Below, one piece after another: positions 44,541 to 55,920 of a stretch of 64,000 nt of DNA. Every line of letters begins with the position of its first letter. Position 1 is the stretch's first letter. The notes under the pieces were generated by a model that did no database searches, was not told where the DNA came from, and was given only the letters and a program-made list of their open reading frames with translations. The stretch is from NCBI GenBank assembly GCA_028641055.1, contig CM054059.1, positions 50,167,682-50,231,681 on the forward strand, written 5' to 3'. This DNA comes from Alopecurus myosuroides (lineage: Eukaryota; Streptophyta; Magnoliopsida; Poales; Poaceae). The translations under genes and the position numbers were made by a program.

Positions 44541-45976
44541 TAGAAGTGCTAGGAAATTATCCAAAGTTAATAATGAAATCATTTCGAAAAACGACACTGG
44601 AAATTTTAGTCATGACTGGTGTTGTATAATATCTCTAGACTTGTTGATCTATTGAAAATATGCAAGCTGTGTCGGTGATTAAAAATCTCCGCATGTTGAT
44701 AGTCTATTTAAAGAGAATAGTTGAAATTCATCTATATTGATTAAGTGAATTAAAAAAGTAGTGGAAATCATTGCTTTAACCTTTGTTTGACTCTAAGTAA
44801 AAGAGTAGTCTGCAAAAAATTTGATTGGGTCAAGAAAGTTTTCAGATTGAAGGTGGGAATAAATTAACAAGAAAATCAAGTCCATGTGATTTGATCAAAG
44901 TGACATTAATTTCGAGTTATATTTTAGCATAAGAACTTGTGAGAAATTGTTGCACAAATTATAATGCACATCAAGTTGTTGATATGATAAAAACATTATA
45001 ATTATACTCTATCGTGATAAAGTATGTTCTTAATATTATCTCTTAGAAAAGGTTAGTGCTATTTAGAGTATTTCGTAAGAAATTAGTAAGCACCCACTTT
45101 AGAAAAGGGGTTCTCTATTGTTTGTGGAAATGAAAACATACGAGTTATCAAATGTCGTGATTTCTAGAATTATTCGATAAGTTTGGAACCATAAATAAGT
45201 TCTTTGTACAATATTCATAATTTTCTATGATTATATCTTCCATAACCAAATATCGATAAAGGCACAAGTATTCCCATAATTGGTTTTTTGTGAGAAAATG
45301 TTTTCTCCATGGAAAGTGTTAATGGAAGAGAGTGTAATCTTGAATGAGGTAATTGACCTTGTGTCCATAAAGTGTTTAATAGCACAACGGAAACATTCCA
45401 GAAACAAAACTCTTCAGGAAGGAAGTGACATTAATGATAGATATCATACTATTTCATTGAAAAGCTTTTCCTGAAAAAGAATACGGTAAACATCAATAAT
45501 ATTATATTTCAAGTCACAGATTAATTTTAATGATGCAACAGGAACACAATAGGCATCGAGAATATTTTCTGCCTAGTAGAAGGTTAATTTTCATGATACA
45601 CCTAAGAACTACAAAGAAAATTGATGATCTTGAATACAAGAAATGATTAAGAGCCATAAACCCTATAATCAAAGTTACGTTGGAGATTGCAATATAAATA
45701 TTACTCGGATCTCATTAAGTAATAGAGACATACTTGATCTCCCCTATAAAGGTTAAACGGGAAGAATGAAACTTTAAGAAGGACATGAAGCTGATTTTTT
45801 CATAAAAATTGTCTTAGACAAAATCAATATATAGACTACATTAGATGTGGACATGTTTATGTCCATTGGATTTATATTAGAAGAATGCTAATGTATTATA
45901 GCTTGCATTTTTTGACTTGATGAATGATCAAGAAATTTAGGAGTTGAAATTATCGAAAGGACTTGCATAAAATGAA

Positions 45977-46135
45977 GTGGGAGCTAAATGGCTTATCTAG
46001 TTAAATATGAAGATATCATATTTAAGTGGGAGCCAGGTAGCTTGTCTATTTAAATATGTAGTTTCATATTTGAGTGGGAGCTAGAGAGCTTGCCTAATAA
46101 AATATATAGATGCCATATTTGAGTGGGAGCTAAAT
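45977..46135 (+). repeat. 49-bp tandem repeat with polypurine-like motif
   Basis: GTGGGAGCTA-type motifs occur at 45977, 46026, 46074 and 46123, spaced 48-49 bp, each followed by TTAAATATG-like and ATCATATTT-like phrases. The motif resembles the element's polypurine tract (AAGTGGGAGAC) located 0.7 kb downstream. Confidence 0.7.
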
Positions 46136-48153
46136 CCGTATATGTGAATGACATATAATAAGTGGTAATAGTGGAATTAATTAGGAGTAATTATAGAAAT
46201 GAAGTTTAGAGTGAACATTAAATGTTGAGATGTTTTATAAAATTTTGAGGAGTCGGAATAGAATAAAACAATAAAAAAAGGTCTTGACTGGAAATATAAA
46301 ACATTTAATTGATGGTCATAGGATATGATGCATCACTATGTAAAGATCATAGTCGGCAATATGTGTTCAACATAATGTGACCCATGTTCTTATGAAGAAC
46401 AAATGCTGAAATGAATTTGGTGAAATTCACATGTTCTTAGGAAGAACAAATGATGTGGAAATTTATTGCAAATTTGCTAGCATAAAATTAGGCGTATATA
46501 AAGGTTGGTGGATCTAACAGTAAATGTTATGTTAGAAAGTTTCAAACATCAAACTAGATAATTGAAAGGGATTTGAAAGCATAGAAGCGTGGTGGAAACA
46601 TAAAGGTGATATGAAATAGGGTATAAGAATCTATATTTTTTTAAAGTGTCTGAATTCTTTGAAAGGAATAAAATATAATATAATGGTAGAGAAAGTTTAT
46701 TTAAAGTGACATCAAAAGATTTGCAAAGAACATACGGAAAGGTATTGAACAAACCATTCTTCCATGAGAAAGCATGATCAAACACTTATATGATAAAGTG
46801 TTAGTATTAAATAAAATGCAACTGATTTATCTGTAGTCTAGTGCAAGTGGGAGACTAAAGAAGATATTCCCTAGAGAAAAATAAATAATAAGATTTTATT
46901 TATTATATATCATTAAAATTATATAATAAGTTTTATGGCATGCTATAGTGGTATTAATAGGAAACGTTAATACATGTGTGATATATAAACAAACCAGAGT
47001 CCCTACTAATCCTCTAATACAAACTAGTTCATTGGACAATTGATGATCGAGGGTTTCACGGTCATGTGATAATTACATCAATTGACAATGAGGTCATTTC
47101 ATTATTTGAATGAGATGATGAAAATATCCATTATAAGTATTGCAATGTGATCGTTTCATAGTGTTCATCATTGTGATATTAGTAAGATATGGTATCCTAA
47201 TCCTTAGATAGTGAGATCATATTTAATCACTGTCTTAGAGGGTGCTTTGGTTGCATCAACATCACATCGTAAAAGGGTGATTATAAAGGTGTACATCGAG
47301 TATTCCAAAGAGATGGGTTGAGGCGTATGTATCGAGATCGAAATTTTTTCATCCATGTAACAGAGAGATACTTTGGGACCACTTAGTGAGGTTGCATCCA
47401 TAAAGCTGCATAATATGACTAAGTCATGGGGATATAATATCACGGTGATGAGTAAAGAAATTCTTGTCGGTAACGAGATTGAAAATAGCATAGAGATGTC
47501 AACGGTCATATTTTGGACAAGATATGTATCTCAATAACAAAGTGAATATGACAATGTGTTTATGGTACAACGATATTTTTTCTGTAATGCACAGGGGTCA
47601 TTATGGGTATCCAGATCCTACTATTGATCATTGATTGGAGAGAGTTCTCGATCATGTCTGGAGTATTCCCAAACCAGGGGTAACGCACTTAAGGGATTGA
47701 TGACGCTCGGAGATCGTTATAGGAATCATCAGAATTATCGGAGGAAAAGAATGAGAGAGACAGGAAGGGTTCCATAGAATGGGGAAAACATCGGAATGGT
47801 TCCAAAGAAGACTGACGGAGTGCGGGGTGATCCGGTTCCGGAGTCACTTTAATTACATAATACATAAATATATTAATTATTAATTAAACACATTCATATA
47901 TTAATTTAATATTAAAAGAAATTAAATCTTAAATCACATATATTTATGAAATTAAATATATTTATTAATATAAATAGCTATTAAATAATTAATTAAAAAG
48001 GAAAAGGAGGGAGCCCACATAGGGGGTGCGGATCCCCCCTAATGGGCCCTAGGTGCCCATGTGGCTAAGTAGGGGGGCTGAATCCCCTCCTTTCCGTCCT
48101 ATCCCTTTAGTCCCATGTGGGGGAGCTAAAGGGAGGTGCACCCCTCCTTCTCC

Positions 48154-48161
48154 TATATAAA
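48154..48161 (+). promoter_or_regulatory. TATA box of Copia C2 LTR
   Basis: TATATAAA followed by GAGAGGCATGGG, about 510 bp before the LTR end, in the same place relative to the LTR end as in related Copia LTRs. Confidence 0.6.
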
Positions 48162-48248
48162 GAGAGGCATGGGTGCTCTTTTTCAACACAGAAAACTCAA
48201 GAAATTGCCAATAAAATAGTCGACCGAGATTTTCCCCTCCACTCACTA

Positions 48249-48271
48249 TCTCTCTCTCTCTCTCTCTCTCT
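48249..48271 (+). repeat. (TC)n microsatellite
   Basis: 23 bp of alternating T and C in the Copia C2 3' LTR, just after the probable transcription start region. Confidence 0.9.
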
Positions 48272-48667
48272 GCCAGTGCGTGGTCCCAAAGTTTGGACCG
48301 TGTGCGGGTGACTACTCCCTCTTCAGATCGCCGTCATTATGTGATAATTCCGTCAAGGAGATCTACTTCTGCAACATCCGCTGGATCGAAGAATGGGATC
48401 TGACATCAAGAACCGTAATTGTGCGAGTACTTGGAGGTGTAGTACTCGTTGCACCGTGGTCTTCATCAACTCGTCAAGTTCATCACGACCTTGAGGTCGC
48501 CTTCCTCATAAACGCTTGTGTGGGAGCGTAATCCCCGTGTTTCGGTCTATAAGAGGTATGTTACCAAAACGTTGTAACCACAACTAAATTATTAGTAGAT
48601 CGATCCTGGCTTGTTTCTGGTGTTCACGAGTAGGAATATTTTTGTTATTCTTCTACGAACCCCTTCA

Positions 48668-49715
48668 GAAAGTAAATCAAAAATTCATTGTAACAAGATT
48701 AAGCTTTGTAAATTAGAGGAATTTATCCGATTCACCATGCTAGAATCGACCGCCTTGATAAAACCCATTATAAGATGATGACAATGTGGAGAAATTTCTC
48801 TTTCTTGAGGAAGATTTTGGCAAGCGCTCTAGCATTGCTGACGGCTTCTAGAATCTCTGTATCAGATGGGGTATAATCGTCCGTGCTGATATTACTGGCG
48901 CCTTTCACTAAGTAACTCATAGAGTTTATCTTCATCCTCACCACTGAATCAACAACCATACTGTCGAGTACGATAGCATTCCCAAGAATGTAGAGTGCCA
49001 CCTACACTAACCCAAACACCGCATGGAATTCGGAAATGTAGACACTACTAAGAGGTTTGTGCAAAGGATCCGACATTGTTGTCATTGACGCTGGAGTGCA
49101 AATCTTTCACTTGGAAAAATTTTCGCACAGTATCCACATAGTCGGACCACCCACTAACCCCAAGTATGGTCTCTAGACCACGTCTACGAGTTGCTGCCAG
49201 GAACCCCTGCCTCCCACTCCTCACCAATCATGCGGACAAAGAATAAGATCATCACACAACTACCACATCACTCTCCGTAGAGATGAACGTGTAGTCCACC
49301 TTCTAGGGGCGTCGCCCAGGTGTCTGCAACCTCGAACCCCGTGATTGACACGAAAAGCACCACGAGGCCCTCGAATTGGGTGACGAAAGACAACAACCAC
49401 CAAACCCGTGAGGGTGGTAGCAGCTACCAATAGGAGGAGATACTCCATCCTCAACCACCAATGGTGATCGATGGACGGACGTGGCAGCATGGCCTATGAG
49501 GCCCCAGATCAGCCAAATCCTAAATCCATCCCAATCGGGCTCAACTAGCCCCGCGGTTGCAGCGCCAAGGCCGTCACCACCATCCACCTACACATCCAAA
49601 ATCACCAGTAGTGGCGTCATCCTTGCCGGGATCTCGCAGCCATGTCCGCCGCCAAACGATCTGGGCAGATCTCGCACAGAGCTCGCAACACAGATATCCA
49701 GCACCATGGATGGGG
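48668..49715. other. Unassigned segment between Copia C2 and CACTA2
   Basis: It contains a 77-codon minus-strand frame at 48768-49001 (ILGNAIVLDSMVVDSVVR...) with a Leu/Val-rich rhythm. This is faintly like the C-terminal part of plant F-box/LRR proteins, preceded on the same strand by a phrase like SVYISEFHAVFG. It may be a captured or decayed gene fragment. The rest (49010-49715) has short overlapping frames only. The last 3 bases, GGG, precede the CACTA2 terminus. Confidence 0.3.
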
Positions 49716-49935
49716 CACTTGTAGAAACCCCCCTTTCTTCCCGGTTTTTTAGAGCCATTTGTCCCGGTTGCCCAACCGGGATGGGGCAGCCGGGACAAAT
49801 GCACCCCCCACATTCCTCCTGGTTGTGTTACAAACCGAGATGAATGAGTCGTCCACGTGGCCACTGCGGGCTGGTCCCCGGCCAGGACCATTCGTCCCGG
49901 TTCGTAACAAGAACCAGGATGAATACCCCCGCTAC
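49716..49935 (-). repeat. CACTA2 left terminus and subterminal repeats
   Basis: CACTTGTAGAAA is followed by motifs of the forms TTTGTCCCGGTT (49759), AACCGGGATGGG (49776), AGCCGGGACAAAT (49788) and ATTCGTCCCGGTTCGTAAC (49890). They are related to, but distinct from, those of CACTA1. Confidence 0.85.
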
Positions 49936-50214
49936 TGCGGCAGCATTTTGGCCATTTCTCTGCCGCGGCAGAAAATTCGATTTTTTTTCTATTTCTTGTT
50001 TTCCTTTTAGGGTTTGGTTTGTTATATTCCATTTTATTAGAATATACAAGTAAGTAATCTTTCCCACCTGTCGTTCCTGTCCCAGATCAGGAATATGTAC
50101 GAGGGCCCTCGAGCGATGCGGTCGGGGCAACCGCTGCCATAGTGGGCACCAGGGGAGAAGAGGCTTCGCCCACCGACCGGGAAGCGGGCGCGGCACTCTC
50201 TTTCTCGATGGTGC

Positions 50215-50231
50215 GGGGGGGGGGGGGGGGG
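50215..50231 (+). repeat. Run of 17 G
   Basis: 17 consecutive G between GTGC and TCCTGAG, inside the non-coding left part of CACTA2. On the minus strand it is a C run like that in the CACTA1 transposase. Confidence 0.85.
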
Positions 50232-50479
50232 TCCTGAGAAACCATGATTTTTTTATTGTATTCCATTTTGTTAGAATATACAAGTATATATGGTGATCGC
50301 ATTAGAATATACTTGAAGAATATACAAGTATGTACGCACCATGACTCGAATATATAAGTAAGGAGTGAAGAATATACAAGTAGGTACTCTTTCGCATAAG
50401 TACTCGGATAAACCACCACATGCACCATGACTCGAATATACAGGTAAGTACTATGCATCTAAGAACTCGAGTCTCAAGT

Positions 50480-52925
50480 TCATCCAATATAGCTGAAAGG
50501 GTGGTAGTATTCTCCTCCTAGGTTTAGGACCTCTGCATCCAAGAATCCGCAAATTTCCTATCGAATTGCTCGTATGCGATCTCTTGGTAGAAGACCGTCC
50601 TGCAGCTATTCAATCTAATATCAAGAAGAGTGGTCAATATATAAGGGGATGTCAATAGATGGTAATAAGATAAAAGTGATGGTTGACGTACACGAAGTTT
50701 GTCAAAATCTCTGCCATTGTCGCATGTCGTCTGACGAATGAACTCGTAGACATAGTATCCACATAAGTGGTTCCCGTCTCCCTGGTCGAAGCACTTTACA
50801 AGAACATGGTTGCAATCAAAATAATAATCAAGCGGTATCAAAATTAGAATCAACGAGATGCGCGGATCTAGCTAGTAGTACTTACTTGCAGATGTTCAAA
50901 TGTAAGCTTCTTCTTACATTCACCCCTAGCCTTTCTTGTGAACTATTTCCAAGCGCTGCCCAGCAAAGAAAATGAACAAAGGGAGTTATCAAAAAATGAA
51001 CGAGAGTTGTCGATATAGTGTCATAAAGATTGAAATTACCGCTGGATCAGTTGTTGCATATTGTACCACAGCTCAAGGGGTTTATGTTTCGAGTCCATTA
51101 CCAGTACTTTTCCTTTGTCAGTTTCAAATATTAGCAGAATATAGTGGAAGCTGCGCAAACATAACTCATCAGTTATACACTTATCATCAAGTAAGGAAAA
51201 CAGAATGTTGACAAGAAAGTAACACTCACTTGAAGTTGTAAGGAAAATGTATTTCCCTCTTGGTTTCGTGAAACCTTAACGCCATCATGATACGTCCATT
51301 TTGCATCACTATTTTTATATCATAATTTGCTGTTATTCATTGATATATTTCATCTTGGAGCATGATACTTATGTTATTTCACCTATTTTGCATGTTTTCC
51401 AATAATTGGAGAGTTCAACCCCGGAGTCAGAATTCTGCTGGAAAACGGAGCGTCAGGATACCATATTCGCGAAGATCAGAGCACCCCTAAAATCATCGGA
51501 AAGTTCCTATTTCACCCGAACACGGAGGAAGCCAAAAGGGGAGCCGGAGGAGGGCCACCAGGGGCCCTCACCATGCCCAGGCGCGGGCCCACCTCTGGCC
51601 ACGCCTTGGGGTGGTGAGAAGGCCCTGTCCCACCTCTAGCTTGCCCCTTCGACGTACTTCATCCCCCGGGAACCCTAAGAAACAGAGAATCATCGAGGAG
51701 TATTTTCGCCGCCTCTGCGGGACGGAAAACAACAGACAGAGAAAAGCTCTCTGGCAGGTAGAAATCTGCCCGAGAAATTCCTTCCCGGAGGGGGGAAATC
51801 ATCGCCATCGTCACCGTCATCGAGCTGGAATTCATCGGGATCATCATCGTCATCATCATCATCATCATCTCCACCATCATCACCCTCAGCTCCACTCCGT
51901 TCCGCTGTAACATCTAGGGTTGCATCTTGTTTATTTCATAGGGGAAACTTTCCCGGTGTTGATTACTACTTATAGTTGATGCTACTGAGTGAAACCATTG
52001 GATTAGATTTATGTCCAGATTGTTAATCACCATTATATCACCTCTGATCATGATCCATATGATGTCTTGTGAGTAGTTCGTGTTGTTCTTGAGGACATGG
52101 GAGAAGTCAAGTTGTTAGTAGTGAAGTAATGTTGAGTAATATTTAATGGTTCGATATTTAAGTTGTGGTTTTATTCTTCTAGTGGTGTCATGTGAACGTC
52201 GACTACGTGATACTTCACCATTTATGGGCCTAGGGGAATGCCTCGTGTATTTGGCTACTAATTGTGGGGTTGCCGGAGTGACGAAACCTAAACCCCCGTT
52301 AGAAAACCATTGCACGAGGGAGCTAGGATCCCGGAGTTTAAAGTTCTGGTTAGATTTATTTCTTAATTACTTTCTTGTAGTTGCGGATGCTTGCAAGGGG
52401 TATAATCACAAGTATCTATTATTCTTGGATGGGACGGTACATTAGCATAGGTTCACCCACACAACACTTATCAAAACAGTAAAGATTACTCAGCGGCCTG
52501 AAACAAAAACACTTGAAAGAAACCTCGTGTGTGTCCTCGAGAACGTTTGTTAATCATAAGTAAACCCACCGGCTTGTCCTTTGCTGAAGAAACGATTGGG
52601 CCACTTGCTGCAATTATTATTGCTGCATTTTATTTACTCGCACTTTATTTATCTGCAATATCAAAAACCCCTACAAATCTATCTTTCAGTATTTACAGTT
52701 ATTCCTTCATCGAAACTGCTTGTCAACACCTTCCTCTCCTTGTTGGGTTCGACACTCTTATTTATCAAAAGTACTACGATACACCCCCTATACTTGTGGG
52801 TCATCACATCACAACTGAATCTTCTGTCTCCTTGGGTTTTGTGATAAGAGTTTTTTCATTAACCCAATATGGGTCAATGAACCCAATGTCATAGATTTGT
52901 CCTCTTTTGCATTCGAGAATCATCA
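50480..52925 (-). pseudogene. C48 (Ulp1-like) peptidase domain of the CACTA2 second gene
   Basis: Five minus-strand exons with usable splice signals can be read. Exon A, 52925-51230, contains GFIDPYWVNEK and FPYNF and is split by a solo LTR. The others are B 51150-51040, C 50955-50886, D 50793-50692 and E 50599-50480. Introns begin GT and end AG (donors at 51229, 51039, 50885, 50691). The peptidase triad is complete: His in FHYILLIF (B), Asp in VLVMDSKHK (B) and Cys in GDGNHLCGYYV (D). The reading ends YHPFSYIG at TGA 50482-50480. Stops in exon C (after AWK) and exon E (before EICGF) inactivate it. Ulp1-like domains remove SUMO-type modifiers in host proteins; in CACTA genes their role is unproven. 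Confidence 0.82.
51288..52807 (+). mobile_element. Solo LTR (Gypsy type) with perfect target duplication
   Basis: 1520 bp, TGATACGTCCATTTTGCATC at the start and GTGGGTCATCA at the end, flanked by CATCA at 51283-51287 and 52808-52812. No internal region is present, so it arose by recombination between two LTRs. It lies inside exon A of the C48 peptidase gene. A GTCATCATC-rich simple repeat at 51826-51872 and overlapping short frames are internal LTR features. Confidence 0.95.
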
Positions 52926-52999
52926 CTATGCAATTATAATATAGCGAGTGTTATTGTAAATGAAATGAACGAGGTGAGCTAGCTAGATACTTAATTAAA

Positions 53000-54500
53000 A
53001 AAAAATACTTACAGACAATATGCACTCATGATAGATTTGTCGAGGGCCTTCTGCTAGAATAGCTGAAATAATTCTTCAAACTGAATCAGAATAATCCTAT
53101 CTCCATACCCGTGATGGTCGTTTGTAACTCCCATCGCTATCCAGTCATTAGATTCCTTTGAGGCTTCCATGTACCAATTATGCACTCTTCGCATTTTTTT
53201 TGGGAGATTTTTTCCTCCCCAGGTCTGACTAGAGGATGCCCGTGCCGGTATTTGTACGCTAATTCAGAAGGGGTGAAGGTTGCTAAGGTAGCGAGATACT
53301 GCAGAATGGACATACCCGCAGCAGCAGCCACTTGTCTGTACATTGCAATAAACTCAGGGTCAATTTGCTCGCCCGCACCTGTGCTCGGCCCCACCTCGGT
53401 ATTGGAATACACTATGAGTGGGGGGGTGGATCGATTTTTCTGTTGTCTGACCTGGGCAACTGATTTACCGCACTTCCCGCTTGAGCTACTACTCTTCTTC
53501 GACCGCACCGTTTCATCGTGTGACTTCTGAATAGAGTGGTTATAGTCCGATGAACGCCTCGACTCGGGTTGATAAAGGGTCTTCACCATTTTCAACGCCC
53601 GGTCTTTGTCTTCTTTGGTGTTGGGAAAATCTGGCTCTTTCGGCGCTTTCTCCTTATATTTCCACGCCTCGTATTCGGCCTCTGTGATCTCCGTGGTTTG
53701 CTCGTCAGTATAGTGGTAAGGTAACTTGGGTAGATTCTGATTTGATACTTTTGGGAGGGGGGATAGTCGATGCTTCGGTGATGCGGTGGTTCTACTCTGC
53801 TTTTTGCTGCTCTGAGACTTCATGGGCGGAGAAGGCTGACGCGACGGCGTAGAGGCATGCGCTAGAGATGGTGAGCGAGGCGGAGAGTACGAAGACGACT
53901 GTTGCGCTGGAGACTGGTCTCGAGGCGGCGGCGGAGAAGATTCCTTGGCGTCCAATATGGAAGCATGATGTATTTCTTTAGCCATACAGTGGCCAAGTTC
54001 TTGGTGTCTCCAAGTTCAGTCACCTCCCCGTCTTCACCTTCAGGGTAGTCAAGCTTCACCCGCTCGAATCCGTTCATAACTTCATCCACCCTGGCAACAG
54101 CGTAGCCCTGTGGAACCGGCCGGGCATGGTGAGTAGATTCAGCGCCCACTGGTTTCACGTAGCCGACCGTTGCCTTAATGGTTATGTTTACGACTTTCAC
54201 ATGCAGCTCACAAAGTGTCCTCTCCGTTATATCATACACCGGGTGCATCATCGGCGGTGCATCATCATCATCACCCTGGATCTACGTGGAAGCAACGCTA
54301 CTTTTCCGATTTGATGGTGCGACGTTGGCACTATTGAATGCACCGTCTACTATATACGGGGCTTTACTTTTCTTCTGGGTCAGTCTGTCAATTGGTTCCT
54401 GCTGCCGCTCTCCTCGCTCCCGCTGCCGCTTTAATTCTTCGTCAATTTTCTGCCACCGGTGTGCCTGACTCTGTGCTTCGGCTGCCAGCAAATCCTTTCT
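53000..54500 (-). pseudogene. CACTA2 second gene, Pro/Ser-rich and central part
   Basis: The minus-strand frame of 282 codons (53985-53137) opens with a Pro/Ser-rich stretch (residues 15-90, SSPPPPRDQSP and similar), then a KSYxPE-like charged part and IDPEFIAMYRQVAAAAGM. Upstream (54251-54000), in another frame, is the start of the same protein (HPVYDITERTLCELHVKVVN, EGEDGEVTELG). A coiled, Gln/Arg-rich segment lies at 54491-54282. Downstream, a run of 8 A at about 53195-53205 shifts the frame into MRRVHNWYMEASKESNDWIA (53200-53010), which leads to the peptidase exons. I take all as one gene with frameshifts. The type resembles the TNPA-like second gene of En/Spm elements, not the transposase. 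Confidence 0.65.
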
Positions 54501-54659
54501 CCTCTGACGGCTTCTATTCTGATATTTTTTATTCTCTTTGGAAAACCCAAGTTTCCACGTTACAGAGCCTGGTGTGGTTCGTGTCCGTCCATAGTGTTCC
54601 TTATTCCCAAGGGCGCATGTGAGCTCATCATTCTCTCTATCTGGATGGAACTTCCCCTC

Positions 54660-55500
54660 TTTAGTAGCCTATATTGTGTCTCTAAGATCATTGATGGATA
54701 GAGGATTTTCTGCATGTCTTATATTATAGATGCACTTCCCTTCTGAGTCCAGCGTGCCCCCATACGCGAAAAACCAAGACCTTGTACGTCCGTCCCAGTA
54801 GACTATCTCTGGAATGATGTCATGGGCCATCAGGTCGTCCTCAAGTTTATCCCACTTAGGCATGCTACCCTTGTAGCCAGCTTGCCCCATACGATGGTGA
54901 TAGATCTTTTTAGAGGCGCTTGCCGCATTTTATTTTAGACCTTGCCAGAGCTTCTTCCGACTTCTTGTACGCAACAAATTCTGCCTAGAAAGGTTTTATC
55001 TTCTCATACGTTCCAGTGAAATCCGAGTCTTGTCTTTCTTGATAAAGGCAAGGTGCAAATTTTTCTTCCAGTTGCTGAATTGCTGGGCCATCTTCCTTAA
55101 AGTGAACGCCTTGAACATTTTCACTGAGGCTTCTTCCTTTCGCTGTAAGATCAATTAAAGATCCTCCTCATTCTCATCCGGCATCGGTAGGGTGAAATTA
55201 GCCATCATCTTTTTAAAAAGAATTTCTTTGTCTTTTTCACCGACATATGAGATTCTAGCGGCCTCATGTGGCATATTCCACTCCCGAACAGTGATCGGGA
55301 TGTGGTCCCTAACAAGCACTCCGCATTGCTTCACATATTTTTGGGCAACATCTTTAGGAAGCTCTGGTGCGCCGTGTGCAGCGATCTTTTCGATCATGTA
55401 CCTTTCATGCTCCTTCAACTTCTTCGATGTGTCTCGTTTAGTCTTCTTTCTAGTGTATTTGCTAGATTCGGATGGTTAAAATAAGAAAGAGTGTTAATAC
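54660..55500 (-). pseudogene. CACTA2 second gene, transposase-24-like part
   Basis: Minus-strand pieces are: 55418-55155 (87 codons, EKIAAHGAPELPKDVAQKYV, VREWNMPHEAARISYVGEKD), then 55150-54900 with MAQQFSNWKKNLHL-type wording broken by two stops, then 54890-54669 (MGQAGYKGSMPKWDKLEDDL, YWDGRTRSWFFAYGGTLD). This is the pattern of Ptta/En/Spm plant transposase-like proteins (PF03004 type) in grass CACTA elements, though I cannot confirm the family by search. Introns probably separate the pieces. Further N-terminal exons seem to lie at 55796-55590 and 57165-57000. Confidence 0.6.
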
Positions 55501-55533
55501 ATGTATATAGAAAACAGATGCTTCATTTAATTA

Positions 55534-55535
<2 letters not shown>

Positions 55536-55585
<50 letters not shown>
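55536..55585. repeat. (AT)n microsatellite
   Basis: 50 bp of pure AT repeat in what is probably an intron of the CACTA2 second gene. A 20-bp relative lies at 60575-60594. Confidence 0.95.
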
Positions 55586-55589
<4 letters not shown>

Positions 55590-55860
55590 CTAGCTAGAGT
55601 TTGTAATTTGTAAGGTTGGACCGGAGCCGTCGGCTTCTCTCTCATGGGAGCCATCGGCTTCTCCATCATCTTCTCCCTTGACGAAGTTGTAAGCTTCTCC
55701 CTCAATGGAGCCGTCTGTTCGGGCGAGCTCCGGATCTACCTCACTTGAGCTGTTTGTTCGAGCGAGCTCTGGATCTCCCTCACCGGAGTTATTCATCCAC
55801 TGGGCGACATCGGGGTCTCCCCGACCCCGCGGATAAAATCCGCGAGTATGTCTTCCGTCG
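55590..55860 (-). pseudogene. Probable exon of the CACTA2 second gene (acidic, repetitive)
   Basis: The minus-strand frame (55796-55590 and slightly upstream) codes repeats of the kind EGDPELARTNSS and EVDPELARTDGS, then EGEAYNFVKGEDDGEADGS. The duplicated phrase DPELART is also encoded once more nearby. Such short acidic repeats occur in low-complexity regions of CACTA second genes. The exon limits are not certain. Confidence 0.45.
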
Positions 55861-55920
55861 CTTCATCTCTGATGTTTGGGTACATACTTTCTACAAATTA
55901 AAAATTGCAAGTAAGTAAAA

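Larger units (their letters stand above)
43800..46840 (+). other. Decayed internal region of Copia C2
   Basis: About 3 kb of AT-rich DNA without recognisable pol blocks. Contents that can be named are a possible small element at 44200-44540 and a 49-bp repeat at 45977-46135. The few short frames (for example 45280-45474) do not resemble any domain I know. Confidence 0.5.
42050..48667 (+). mobile_element. Copia element C2, degenerate, 5' LTR truncated
   Basis: The 5' LTR remnant is 42050-42230 (matches the last 180 bp of the 3' LTR). The primer site TGGTATCAGAGC is intact in its first 11 bases (42232-42243). The leader and gag remnant are at 42250-43800, then a heavily decayed AT-rich internal part, polypurine tract GCAAGTGGGAGAC (46843-46855) and 3' LTR 46856-48667. 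The 3' LTR starts TAAAG in place of TG. Internal length is about 4.6 kb and I see no reverse transcriptase, so it was either non-autonomous or is very old. Confidence 0.8.
46856..48667 (+). repeat. Copia C2 3' LTR
   Basis: 1812 bp from TAAAGAAGATATTCCC to GAACCCCTTCA. It shares with Copia C1 the opening theme (ATATTCCCTAGAG) and the GTTAATACATGTGTGAT phrase, so it is a relative. The TATA box TATATAAA is at 48154-48161, and a TC repeat (48249-48271) lies in the transcribed leader. A partial copy of this LTR lies at 30819-31712. Confidence 0.85.

Noticed and set aside
33108..49715. CACTA1 ending at or near 49715 with Copia C2 nested inside
   Set aside because: No inverted copy of CACTAGTGGAAAC was seen before 49716, and the intervening segment 48668-49715 shows no subterminal motifs, so the right end is left open.
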